From positions 10,041,850-10,105,849 of the forward strand of contig NC_083602.1 of the NCBI RefSeq assembly GCF_029168945.1: a DNA stretch of 64,000 nt. Reading direction: 5' to 3'. The position numbers and the translations under genes were made by a program. Under the pieces are notes generated by a model. It was given only the letters and a program-made list of their open reading frames with translations, was not told where the DNA came from and did not search any database. This document shows, one piece after another, positions 1-10,172 of this stretch (position 1 is its first letter; the number at the start of each line of letters is the position of its first letter). The stretch comes from Cannabis sativa (Eukaryota > Streptophyta > Magnoliopsida > Rosales > Cannabaceae).

Positions 1-145
1 GTCTTTTGTAATATTGTTTTATAAGTTTAATTAAAAAGCAAAATTTTAATTAATCACGTTTTTCCATAAACCTCGTTGATTAGCAACGAGCTGCACAGTA
101 TGTTTGAAAATCACGTAATACGCCTAAGTTAGTTAGGGTGCTACA
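1..145 (+). repeat. gypsy-1 5' LTR, last 145 bp
   Basis: Nearly identical to the last 145 bases of the LTR at 3061-5369. It ends in TACA directly before the tRNA primer site. The start of this LTR lies left of the window. Confidence 0.95.
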
Positions 146-148
146 ATT

Positions 149-161
149 TGGTATCAGAGCC
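149..161 (+). other. gypsy-1 primer-binding site (initiator Met-tRNA type)
   Basis: TGGTATCAGAGCC lies three bases after the LTR end. It is complementary to the 3' end of plant initiator methionine tRNA, the usual primer of Ty3 and Copia elements. The stretch 162-399 is untranslated leader with a short A-run and no gene. Confidence 0.9.
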
Positions 162-399
162 GCCAGGTTGTCTTCCGAAGATCGTCACGACATGTACAAT
201 CATCATCAGCAGCTAGCTCGGTTCACGGTTCAGTAAGCCTTTATTGCTTTAGTAGTTTATTTTATTCAGTTATAAAAAAAAAAAAGAGAAAAGCTTGTTA
301 GGAATCATGTTAGTAGCCTGATAGTAGAATAGGCGCATGTTTCGTTTTTAATTTCCAAATTAAGCGGCATTAGTAAGCTCTCGATGATCGTGACCTGAA

Positions 400-1223
400 G
401 TGCCAACTCGGGATTTCGAGGCGGTTCAGACTAGATGGACGCCAGGTGAAATATTAGGAGTCAGGGCATCTCGGTCGGGTCAGATCAAGGTCGAGGAGCT
501 CAGTTCCCCTCAAGTGTTTTGGGCCGAGGTAGAGGTCCCAGGGGCAGGGTTCGCGGTTGGAGTGATGTTAACTCGCCGCAGGCTGCCCAAGTCAATCAGG
601 AAGCCTAGAATTGGGAAGTTACGGTTTGCGAAAATGCAAACCCGGATAGAAGAGCAAGATCTCGAGATTCAGAGGTTGAGACAGCAGGGTGCTCTTGCAG
701 TTCCAGTGCCCGTAGTTCCAGTGGCACCTGCCCCTGCTGCCCAGGCCGAGATAGTGGTGGCGGCCAATAGATTGGAACCTTTGTACGAACGGTTCCGGAA
801 GCAGGCACCTCCGGTTTTCCTGGGAGGTCCGGATGTAGTGAAAGCCGAGCAATGGCTGACGGTGATCACCAAGATTCTGAACTTTATGGATGTCACCGGG
901 AACGACAGAGTGGTGAGTGCCACTTTTCAATTTTAAGAAGACGCTCTGGTCTGGTGGGACATGGTGTCTCAGATCCATGACGTCATCTCTATGACCTGGG
1001 AAAGGTTTTAGGAACTCTTCAGCGTTAAATGTTATAACGAGGCGGTCAGAAGCGCCAAGAGGAAAGAGTTCGCCCACCTAACCCAGCGAGAGAATATGAG
1101 CATGACGGAATATATTACTCAGTTCAGCCGGTTGGCGAGGTTAGCCTCGGGATTTGCGCCAACCGATTTCAGTAAGAAAGAAAATATCTCGATGGACTTA
1201 ATGTGAAGATCAAGTATGACCTT
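400..1223 (+). pseudogene. gag: gypsy-1 gag remnant
   Basis: Gag is the structural capsid protein of the element. The frame opens at 400 with GTG where gypsy-2 has ATG (43262), so the start is lost. It carries the Tekay-type capsid core (EPLYERFRKQAPPVFLGG, then KAEQWL), is stopped by TAA at 934-936 and TAG at about 1008, then continues as KRKEFAHLTQREN and FAPTDFSKKE. It ends at the deletion junction near 1224, so the zinc knuckle is missing. Non-functional as read. Confidence 0.85.
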
Positions 1224-1537
1224 ATGAACAGCGATACCCGACTCATGATCTAGAATTGGCCGCGGTGGTTTTTGCACTGAAGATTTGGCGGCATTACCTT
1301 TATGGAGAGAAGTGTGAGATCTATACCAACCATAAAAGTCTCAAGTATTTCTTTACTCAGAAAGATTTGAACATGAGACAAAGGCGTTGGTTGGAATTAG
1401 TGAAGGATTACGATTGCGAGATCCTCTATCATCCCGGAAAAGCCAATGTAGTGGCTGATGCCCTGAGCAGAAAGGGTCCCGGGCAAGTAGCTAGTATGGT
1501 TCAGATCTCACCTCGCCCAGCGAGAGGATATGGTTAG
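1224..1537 (+). pseudogene. pol: gypsy-1 RNase H C-terminal remnant
   Basis: After the junction at 1224-1227 the sequence matches gypsy-2 from 46144, inside RNase H. Visible motifs are [16 protein letters not shown], then a D-to-N change ([10 protein letters not shown] against [10 protein letters not shown] in gypsy-2), and [10 protein letters not shown]. The changed Asp is an expected catalytic residue. The frame stops at 1537 and a disrupted linker (1538-1637) leads to integrase. Confidence 0.85.
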
Positions 1538-1637
1538 GATCCAGCATTGAGTTTGTGGTAGGTCGGCTTCACAACTTAACGCCGCAATCCGATCCGTTGG
1601 AAAGAATAAAAGTCGCTCGGATGATGATCCGGAGTTA

Positions 1638-3059
1638 GTGAAAATCCGAGATGAGGTGTTGGCCGGTCAAGCCAAGGACTTTTCGGTGTCGGACGCAGTG
1701 GGATGCTTTTGTATAAAGCCGTGGGTTTGTGTTCGAACGAGTGTGGAACTTAGAAATGAGATCTTTGAGGAGGCTCATTCTACCCCGTATTCTCTGCATC
1801 CCGGCACCACTAAGATGTACCAAGATTTGAAACCGTACTTCTGGTGGAGCGGTATGAAGAAGAATTTGGTAGAATTCGTGATGAGATGCCTCACTTGTCA
1901 GCAGATTAAGGCTGAACATCAGAGACCAGCTGGGTTGTTGCAGCCTCTAACCCTACCAGAATGGAAATGGGAAGATATCACGATGGATTTTGTGGTCGGG
2001 TTACCTAGGACCACGGGTTTATTTGACTCCATCTGGGTAGTGGTGGACCGATTTACGAAATCTGCTCATTTACTGCCGGTTAGAACAACATTTTCAGTGG
2101 ATCAGTTGGCAGAACTGTACGTCAGAGAGATAGTAAGACTTCACGGGGTACCGAAGTCTATAGTTTCGGACAGGGATCCGAAGTTCACCTCCAAATTTTG
2201 GCAAAGTTTGCAACGGGCAATGGGTACAAAGCTAAAATTCAGTACAGCATTCCATCCTCAGACAGATGGTCAGTCCGAAAGGACAATTCAGATATTGGAG
2301 GACATGTTGAGAGCCTGTGTTATGGACTTTGAAGGCTCATGGAGTAAGTATCTACCGTTGATAGAATTCTCGTACAACAACAGTTATCAGAGTACGATAG
2401 GGATGGCTCCCTATGAACTGTTGTACGGTAGGAAATGCAGATCCCCTATCCACTGGGATGAGACAGGGGAGAGGAAATACCTAGGTCCAGAGTCAGTTCA
2501 GCGGACCAATGAGGCGATAGAAAAGATAAAAGCTAGAATGCTTGCCTCACAGAGCAGACAGAAGAGTTACGCAGATCCGAAACGCAGGGATGTTGAGTTC
2601 CAAGTAGCGGAACATGTGTTTTTATGGGTATCTCCGATGAAGGGAATTAAACGTTTCGGGAAAAGAGGCAAGTTATGCCCTAGATTTACAGGACCTTTCG
2701 AGATTCTCGAGAAGATAGGTCAAGTGGCATATCGGTTAGCATTGTCTCCAGCCTTATCAGCAGTGCACAACGTATTCCATGTCTCAATGTTGAGAAAATA
2801 CGTTTCAGACCCCTCTCATATACTCAGTTATGAGAGTCTTCAGCTTCAGCCAGACATGACATATGAGGAACAACCAGTGCAGATCCTGGATAGAAAGGAT
2901 AAAGTCCTTCGGAATAAGACCATAGCATTGGTCAAGGTACTCTGGAGAAACAGCAAGGTGGAGGAAGCCACCTGGGAGCTTGGGTCAGATATGCGAGCTC
3001 ATTATCCAGAGTTATTCAGGTTAGATTTCGGGGACGAAATCCTTTTAAGGGGGGGATAG
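1638..3059 (+). pseudogene. int: gypsy-1 integrase with C-terminal chromodomain, open but detached from pol
   Basis: A 473-residue open frame read from a GTG codon. In order: a short out-of-frame patch (about residues 22-35), an HHCC zinc-binding domain (HSTPYSLHPGTTKMY ... CLTCQQ), the DDE core ([40 protein letters not shown]), the C-terminal GPFEIL ... HNVFHVSMLRKY segment, and a chromodomain ending EATWELGSDMRAHYPELF. Integrases insert cDNA; chromodomains of this lineage are thought to steer insertion to heterochromatin. The core is well preserved, but without gag, protease and RT upstream it cannot be made as a normal polyprotein. Confidence 0.9.
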
Positions 3060-4178
3060 TTGTAAAGCCCGCTTAGTTAATTTGGAAATTATCAGTTAAT
3101 TGTGATTAATTATGAAATTATTTATAGCTATTTAAATAATTTATTATGCTGTTATTTATGGGATTCAGAAATGCATGGTTATGGTTATGTTATCAGTAGT
3201 TTTTCATATTTTGCATTTCCGGTGCCCGGTATTTTGGAACTCGGCGTTTGGCTCAGTAGAAATCACAACTTAGTATGTTAGTAGTGTGGGGACGGGTTTT
3301 AGACATTGGGAATGTCGGGGATGGCCGGGAATTTAGAATTTCCCAAAAATACCCTTTAGTTTGATTTATGTGATTTTATGGTGGAGGGGCAAAATGGTCT
3401 TTTCGCCCCAATGACTTTTTGTCTTTTAGTGACTTTTATTTGGAAAATAAATATTTATTTTATGTGTTTATTTGGCTGAAGTAAAGTGGTATATTTGGCT
3501 TGAAAATCTTATGTTTCCTTTATTTCCACACTTAGTCAAATTAGAAAGAAATTTCAAAACTCACACTCTCTTTTCTCTCTCTCTTTTCGGCTGGGTATTG
3601 GGGATTCAAAGGCTGGGTTTTTCAAGCTTGATTCATCACATTTTAGAAACTCTTGATTGTGGTATGTATCTCCTACTTGTTCTTCTTGGTCTTCTTGGAA
3701 TTTTTGATAAAAAAGTGAGTTAATGCATGTTAATTTGAATGTTGTTGCTGCTGAGTTTGATTGTTGATTTCTGAGGTTAAATCATGATTTTTAGGTGTTA
3801 ATTAAGCTACTTGTGGTGTATGATTCCTAGGTTGAGCATGCTAGAATTTTTCTTATGCAAAAGTTTGGTTTTCAAAGTAAAAATGGAGAAATTGGTGGCT
3901 GTAGTTGTTGCATGAACTAGGTTTTGTTTTCTGCTGTATTTCTATGCTTGTTTATGTGATTCTAAGCTAGCTTGAGGCTTGTGAGTGAGCTTTAACCAAG
4001 TTTGAGTTTTTACTCAAAGCTTGGAGCTCACATGGTGAATTTTGCTTCTGAGGTTTCTGGGTTAGTTTGTTGCCTTAGATTTGTTCTTTGGGGTGTTTAG
4101 AGCAGGTCTGGAAAGTTTGGTACCAATTGGGGTTGAATTGGTCGAGTTATGGAAAATTTGGTTTGCTGCCTGCGAGGA

Positions 4179-4268
4179 ACCGGAATTCCGGTTGTGCATC
4201 CGGAATTCCGGATGAGGGTTCTGAATTTTCCAGAACCGGAATTCCGGTTGGGCAACCGGTCTACCGGT
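4179..4268. repeat. Cluster of CCGGAATTCCGG palindromes in gypsy LTR
   Basis: Perfect 14-bp palindromes sit at 4179-4192, 4199-4212 and 4235-4248, followed by the paired arms ACCGGT/ACCGGT at 4255-4268. The gypsy-2 3' LTR keeps the array in part (about 49110-49190) and its 5' LTR holds eroded versions (about 41905-41995). Confidence 0.85.
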
Positions 4269-4607
4269 TGGGGAAAATTCAGGGACCCTAGTTTTCCTCG
4301 TTTTTATGTTGGGTATTGCCATGCTTTTTATCGATAGGGAAACTTTTAGTTCATAGTTTTAGTCCCCGAAGAGTGATTTAGCGTGTCACTTATAGCGTTG
4401 TGATTTTTATGGTTTAGGAGCCAGTAATCCGCCGCTCAGCTTCAGTTCCAGTCAGGTTGACCGGCACACCTGAATTCGGAATCCAGGTAAGATTAGTATA
4501 ACAGTATGCATATGTAGATTACATGTTTAGCGTGCATGTAGGAAGCCTATTAGATTACATTAGTTGTATGTTGGCTTCGAACCATCCAACCCTGTCACGT
4601 CGGTACA

Positions 4608-4825
4608 GGCTGGAGTATGACCAGCAGCCGGAGTATGACCGGTTTGACCGATCAGGCTGACACTTGGTTGGTGGTTCCGTGCTATTGACGTATCCCGTCT
4701 GCAGACAGCCGGAGTATGACCAAGCGGAGTATGACCGGTTCGACCGATCAGGAGGATATAGTAACACGTCGGTACAGGCTGGAGTATGACCAGCAGCCGG
4801 AGTATGACCGGTTCGACCGATCAGG
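4608..4825. repeat. GGAGTATGACC tandem/dispersed repeat in gypsy LTR
   Basis: The motif GGAGTATGACC recurs at least six times, several times followed by GGTT(C/T)GACCGATCAG, in two similar blocks about 150 bp apart. Shorter versions occur in the gypsy-2 LTRs near 42330-42480 and 49540-49680. Confidence 0.8.
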
Positions 4826-4870
4826 TTGTTACGTGTCAATAGTACCGTCCCTATGAACGTTCAGAACTCA

Positions 4871-4955
4871 GTACCATGTTGGACATGGCAGTAGTGGCTC
4901 AGTACCATGTTGGACATGGCAGTAGCGGGACTCAGTATCGTGTTGGACACGGCAG
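4871..4955. repeat. Three tandem hairpin units in gypsy LTR
   Basis: Units of about 31-34 bp each contain a short inverted repeat around a TGG loop: CCATGT-TGG-ACATGG at 4874-4888 and 4905-4919, and CGTGT-TGG-ACACG at 4939-4951. The third stem differs from the first two at both paired positions. Confidence 0.8.
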
Positions 4956-5369
4956 TTAGTATTATGTATGAGTATTATTATGCTTTTCTTACTGAGTCTG
5001 TCGACTCACAGTTCTACGTTGATGTGTAGGTAAAGGCAAGGCTAGAGCTGATGGACCGTGAGCGAGCTTATGAAGGTTGTACATGTCGGGGCGGTTAGGC
5101 CTGGAGCGTACGATCATCGGGACAGCGAGGCTGATTTTTGTAACTGGTCGTTAGACGACTTTTATTTTATGTATCAGTTAAACAGTTAAACTTTTTGTAA
5201 ATATTTTTATAATCGGGATCCCGAGTCTTTTGTAATATTGTTTTATAAGTTTAATTAAAAAGCAAAATTTTAATTAATCACGTTTTTCCATAAACCTCGT
5301 TGATTAGCAACGAGCTGCACAGTATGTTTGAAAATCACGTAATACGCCTAAGTTAGTTAGGGTGCTACG

Positions 5370-7482
5370 TAAGTGGGTACGACATACTGAACCCAGCACC
5401 CCCTCACATGAACTACCCCAATTGTGAAGGCCCATTTGCCTGATTTGAATAACTGTACTAGGTTAATTATATTAGTTTGACCTAATAAAATTGAATTAGC
5501 AACATAATTAACTTTTAAAATATATGAAAATTTATTTTTCATTTTAATATTTTAAAGTTAATTTTAAGAAAAACACTTTTATTTTAGATATTATTTCTAG
5601 ACAAACTATTTGTATTTTTCTTGTATTTAATTAAATATAGAATTTTAACTAACTAAGATTCTTTCTGGAGCTTATTTAATTAAATATTCCTATTTAAGTT
5701 ATAAATTAGTTGTATCAACTGATTTTTCTTCTCTAACTTAAATTTGAATATTTGATTTAAATTTTAAATCAAGTTGAGGAATCCTAGGCATTAGTTATTA
5801 AAGATTCTTAAGATATTTTTTAAGTTAATATCTTTTCAAATATTAACTTAAAATGGTATATTTTAGATATTTTTTTGGTTAATATCTTTTCAAATATTAA
5901 CTTTAAAAAGATATCTTCAAATTAAGTGGTTACAACTTAATTTGTGATATTTAATTAAATCTAGATTTGAAATTATTTAAGTTTTAGATTTTTTCTATAT
6001 AACTTAAATTAGATATTTTTCAAATTTTGAAAAGATACTTAGTCAAATAAGATATTTTCTAGATAGTAAATTCTAGACTACTTATTATTTCTAATATTTA
6101 AATAGGAAAATCATACTTTGTGAAATTAATTATTTAAATAATTAATTTTGGTACAATTTTATTAAGTATATTTTTCCTAGTATTAAATAGAAATTAATAA
6201 TTAAGCCTTCTCTACACTTAATTATTATTTCTTGAATTTAATACATTTAATTAAGTTGAAAAATCTAAATTTCTAAGTTGATTTTCATCATGATACTTAA
6301 ATATTTATTGATTTTTCATGACACTTAATTAAATAGAAAATTATTTTTAGGTTGAAATTTAATTTTTCAACTTAAATTTAAATAATTTTCAAAATATATA
6401 TTTTTTCTTTATTTTATTAATCAATTTCGAAATTTGCATTTTATTTATGCAATATTTTCGAATTTTTTATTTTGAAAAATAGATTGGGTTGTAAATTAAT
6501 TATTTATTTTAATTAATTCTTGGACCAACTACAATCAATGATTTTTTCATTTAATTGATTAATTTAAAATATATATATATTATTAGAAATTGAATTAACT
6601 AGTCAAAAGAATATCTAGATAGGTGATATTTTTGCTTGAAGTATTTCTTTTCTATTTTTATTATTTTCGAAAATTGTATTTTTATATACTTTAAATTTTC
6701 GAACCCAATAAATATATTCTCAAAGGAAATTTTTAAGTTGCTAATTATTTATTTAATTCAACTTAAATTAATTTCCTTAATATTTATATTTAAGATTATT
6801 ACTAAGATGGAAATAATTAATTTTATTTCAAACACCATCTAAGTATAATTTTATAAATATTATATTAAATTCTTATTTTTGAATTTTAATTCTTAAATAG
6901 AATTTAATGAGATTTATTTATTAGAATAATAAAGAAAATACATTTTAAACAATGAGCTTTATTATTATTAAGATATTCGATCTCCATTGTGGGTTTTACA
7001 CCGCGTTTGTTTTAGTGAGTATTCCTCCCTAATGGAGGAACGTTCATTAGCGATTTCGCACCGTTTAATCTCGCATGATAAGTGGTTTGTAAGTGTTTTA
7101 TATGGTATAGATCACCCTAATGGTGGCGACCATATTTGACTTGCAAATTGCGAAACAATGGTAGAAGCTCATGAGATAGAATAGCCTTGACTCTCGCCTA
7201 AACGGGACAACGCTGGATTCTGATCTTGATCGAATAAAAGGTTGCTAGAATGTTTAACATTTTAGATGAGCTGACAACTCTATTCAATGGATGGTAGCTT
7301 TGACTCTCGCCTAAACGGGACACTGATATCAGTTTGTTGAAAACCTTGGAAATTATTTTGGATTGAATTTTTTAAGTATTTTCTCATATCATTCCTACTT
7401 GCTATGTGCTTATAATTTCTGAATTGTTTTTGTGTGTTAAACCATTATTTAATTTCTATTTGTTGATTTCTATTATTTTGTA
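5370..7482 (+). other. E1 copy A leader, AT-rich, non-coding (5' part missing)
   Basis: Matches 13591-15704 almost base for base. The first 1.6 kb is very AT-rich and has only chance open frames. The block 6990-7325 is less AT-rich and holds two short hairpins and two copies of a 20-mer, annotated separately. A pyrimidine-rich stretch ends in TTTTGTAG at 7483, a plausible splice acceptor 18 bases before the gag ATG. Confidence 0.75.
7023..7322 (+). promoter_or_regulatory. Conserved structured leader block, copy A (twin CTAAT-loop hairpins and repeated 20-mer)
   Basis: Hairpin 1 is TCCTCC-CTAAT-GGAGGA (7023-7039) and hairpin 2 is CACC-CTAAT-GGTG (7113-7125), with the same loop. The sequence TTGACTCTCGCCTAAACGGG starts at 7187 and again at 7300. 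The same layout occurs at 15244-15543 and, inverted, at 23921-24224. The role is unknown; RNA packaging or translation control are possibilities. Confidence 0.6.
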
Positions 7483-7500
7483 GTATCCTGTTTTGTCAAA

Positions 7501-8360
7501 ATGAATCCCATGTTATCACTGTTGATCGAAAATAAGCCGAATGGATCTAACTTTAATAAATGGAATGAGAACATTAATATTGCTCTCATAGGAGAAAGTG
7601 CCTTGTTTGTTTTAACCGAGCCGTCACTCGAAGTGCACAGGGATAATGCATCCAAAGCCGTGAAAGAAAAGTATGAGCGTTGGCGTAAAGCAAATGACAA
7701 AGCTCTATACTTTATGCTTTCTAGCATGGTTGACACCCTCAAAACTCGGTTTTCTAAAACCGAGAAGGTGTCGAAGTTATGACGAAGTTAAATGAGCTAT
7801 TCGGTAAGGCATCGCTTCAGTCACGCTTTGACGCGACTAAGAAGTACATTAACGCACGGATGGAACCTCATCAAAACGTGTGTGACCATGTTCTCCTCAT
7901 GTCCAGTTATTTCCAAGAAGCCCAGGATCATGGTGCTGAAATGGACAGTGCTACTCAAGTAAGTCTTATCTTGAATAGCCTGACTCCAGCATTTCTACCA
8001 TATACATCAAATTATGTCATGAATAAGAAGGAAATTGACTTTCATGAATTAGTCAATGACCTTCAAACTTATGAAAATTTGATTGGAGGACCCAAGAAGA
8101 AAGGGAGTAAACCTCATAATCCTGGTAATGGTAATGGGACGATAAAACCTGAAGCAAATGTTGCCTCTGCTTCAAAGCCCAAATCGAAGAAGAAGTGGAA
8201 GAACACCAAGAAGCGAACAAAAGCCATGAAAAAGGCTGCTCCTTCTGGTGATGCTACACTTAAAGGAAAGTGTTTCTACTGCAATGAGAAAGGTCATTGG
8301 AAACCCCAGTGTCCTAAACTTCTTGCAAAGAAACAAGGTATTTCCATTTATAACTTTTAA
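7501..8360 (+). pseudogene. gag: E1 copy A gag, frameshifted
   Basis: Copia-type (UBN2-like) Gag matching the intact copy at 15722. The frame starts at ATG 7501 (MNPMLSLLIENK), runs to about residue 90, and is shifted by a one-base deletion near 7765. It resumes at 7779 (MTKLNELFGKASLQ) and includes the zinc knuckle CFYCNEKGHWKPQC. Eight of the nine difference clusters against copy B before 7780 fall on CTG or CAG in copy B, including the shift, so the lesion may be a consensus error. Beyond 7780 the two copies are nearly identical. Confidence 0.85.
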
Positions 8361-8436
8361 GAGTTTAGTGAATTATTATCCAATTGGATTTATGATTCTG
8401 GACTAACTTCGTTTATTTGTTTTCTTCTTCTTATAG
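8338..8436 (+). other. Predicted intron spanning the gag stop, copy A
   Basis: A 99-bp stretch begins CAAG/GTATTT and ends TTCTTCTTATAG/GCC after a pyrimidine-rich run. Retained, Gag ends GISIYNF; removed, it ends GQAT. The same signals exist in copy B and in E2. Confidence 0.5.
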
Positions 8437-10172
8437 GCCAAGCTACTTGAACTCAATTGAGTTGGATCAGAAAGCTGGACCAAGGGTGAAATCGTCCTGA
8501 TGAAGATGAAGCTCTTCAATTTTTGAATTAATTGTTTTAGTTTAAAGACAATTTGGATTTCAAATTTTAGTTAGGGATATTTATCCCTGTTTCTCTCATA
8601 TTGTTGCAATATTTTTTTTATTAATAAAGTTTTTTTTTTCGAAATTCCCTATTGCAATTAATGAGATTGAGCTTCATTTAATTTATCTTCATCAATAATT
8701 ACCACATTATATTTGTATGTTTGTATGTGTAAGTGTTTTTATTATTGATGCAAATTCTATAATAATTTCAACTCTTCATAGAGTTATATTATATAAACAC
8801 TAGAAACTATTTCTATGTTTATCAATAATTGTTAATTCTCATACAATTATTAAGAATTTGTTTAATAAAAGGATCTTATGATCTGATAGGCGTGGAGAAA
8901 AGTTAAGAAAACTATGCAGTTCAACGATCTTTTATATCTAATGAACTCTGGATAGTATTCAACTCCACATAAACTCTATCACACTAAGAGAATCATGATC
9001 TTTACAACCTTTAGGGGTGGATCATAATCTCTATATACTTAGGGGTGGAGGTTATCCACAAGTACCCTATATGTATATTCTTAGGGGTGGAGTCTATTCC
9101 ACAATTCCCTATGAAACACATATCTTGTTTAAACATAGAAGTAATATAATGAGTCAGCTATTGTCAATATAAATTCTTGATCTTGATTGTATGTTCCATT
9201 TCGTTTTTACTGTTGTAAGTAAAAGTATGATACCTTTGAAAGTTCTTTGTTAAAGTTTCACACTACCTTAATTGAGTGGGAGAATTTTAAAATTCTATAC
9301 CCATCTTCATTAGGTTGATAATTGTGATAGGTACTTAAGAACACTACTGAAAAGCAAATCTAACCATTCACATGGATAGGTATAGCTTATCAGAATTATG
9401 AGAATAAGATAAAGAACTCTAGTTCAGTCCATTCGAATGACTTGAACCAAGAATTCTTAATCCTCATAAAATTTTATGGTATCTTAATTTTGATTACTTT
9501 ATCTCTGGCATGTATTTTTCACTTCAAATACTAGTCTGCTATGTTGATGACTTACTCTAAACTTTAAGTTTCAGACTAACACAAAAGTCACAACTAGGTA
9601 ACTCTCTAAACAATCAGAGGTTAAAAGTATTATTTAACCAGACATCTGCTATTGAGTGGGAGCTATCTGAGATGTAATCAAATAGGGAACATTAGAAGAT
9701 ATTCAAGAAGGATTTATGAAAGTGATCTATATGTCAGATATTAAGGAACTGTGTATCAGTTGTCTTTGTATCTCACCATCTAATTTCGATTTATATGAGA
9801 TGATGCTTACTTTGGGGGTGGAGGAATTATTGTATAATAATTCAAGCTCTACCAGAGAAGAACTATAACTTGGTCTATTCGAAAATACCAGAAAGTTATA
9901 TCACTGAAGAAAAGTCTACACTGTATTATCTCAATTACATATTTTAAAATATGAGAGATGTCTTCTGTTAATTCAGATGTACTTTTAAAACAGTAAAGAT
10001 TTCAGTTATCCTTGATAAGTAAAGCATATAGTAAAGGATGTTTCATAAGTGTATTTATGAACTAGTTTCCAGAAGTTTGGGTGGATTCAAATATACTACA
10101 CTTGATCTGAAGATCAAGACATTAGATTGACCTATTTGCACAGTTTGTTTTATATTAGTGCAAGTGAGAGTT
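8437..10172 (+). other. E1 copy A post-gag region, non-coding, in place of pol
   Basis: About 1.7 kb with no long frame and no protease, integrase or RT motif on either strand. It holds three copies of TTAGGGGTGGA (9011, 9039 and 9081) and a fourth like it near 9813. ATTGAGTGGGAG appears at 9271 and 9651. The region ends in a polypurine tract with one change (AAGTGAGAGTTT) just before the LTR. Confidence 0.7.

Larger units (their letters stand above)
1..5369 (+). mobile_element. gypsy-1: Tekay/Del-like Ty3 chromovirus, internally deleted, 5' LTR cut by window edge
   Basis: Order seen: end of 5' LTR (1-145), PBS, gag remnant, RNase H tail, integrase with chromodomain, polypurine tract (about 3043-3057) and 3' LTR (3061-5369). 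Position 1 corresponds to 5225 of the 3' LTR. The chromodomain after integrase and the Gag type indicate the Tekay/Del chromovirus lineage. Protease, RT and most of RNase H are absent compared with gypsy-2. The element sits inside the leader of the gag-only element E1, because the sequence after 5370 resumes at the point matching 13591. Confidence 0.9.
3061..5369 (+). repeat. gypsy-1 3' LTR (about 2.3 kb)
   Basis: Starts TGTAAAGCCC right after the polypurine tract and ends GTGCTAC plus one base. The last base is G where the 5' copy has A. The same LTR family flanks gypsy-2. It contains three structured repeat zones annotated separately and no coding gene. Confidence 0.92.

Noticed and set aside
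3472..3723. An 83-residue frame with hydrophobic stretches
   Set aside because: It lies inside the gypsy-1 LTR and is not preserved in the gypsy-2 LTRs.
6636..6842. A 68-residue frame rich in Ile, Phe and Lys, repeated at 14857-15063
   Set aside because: It is in the AT-rich leader of the tandem element; its presence in both copies follows from the duplication, and it has no domain or conserved start in E2.
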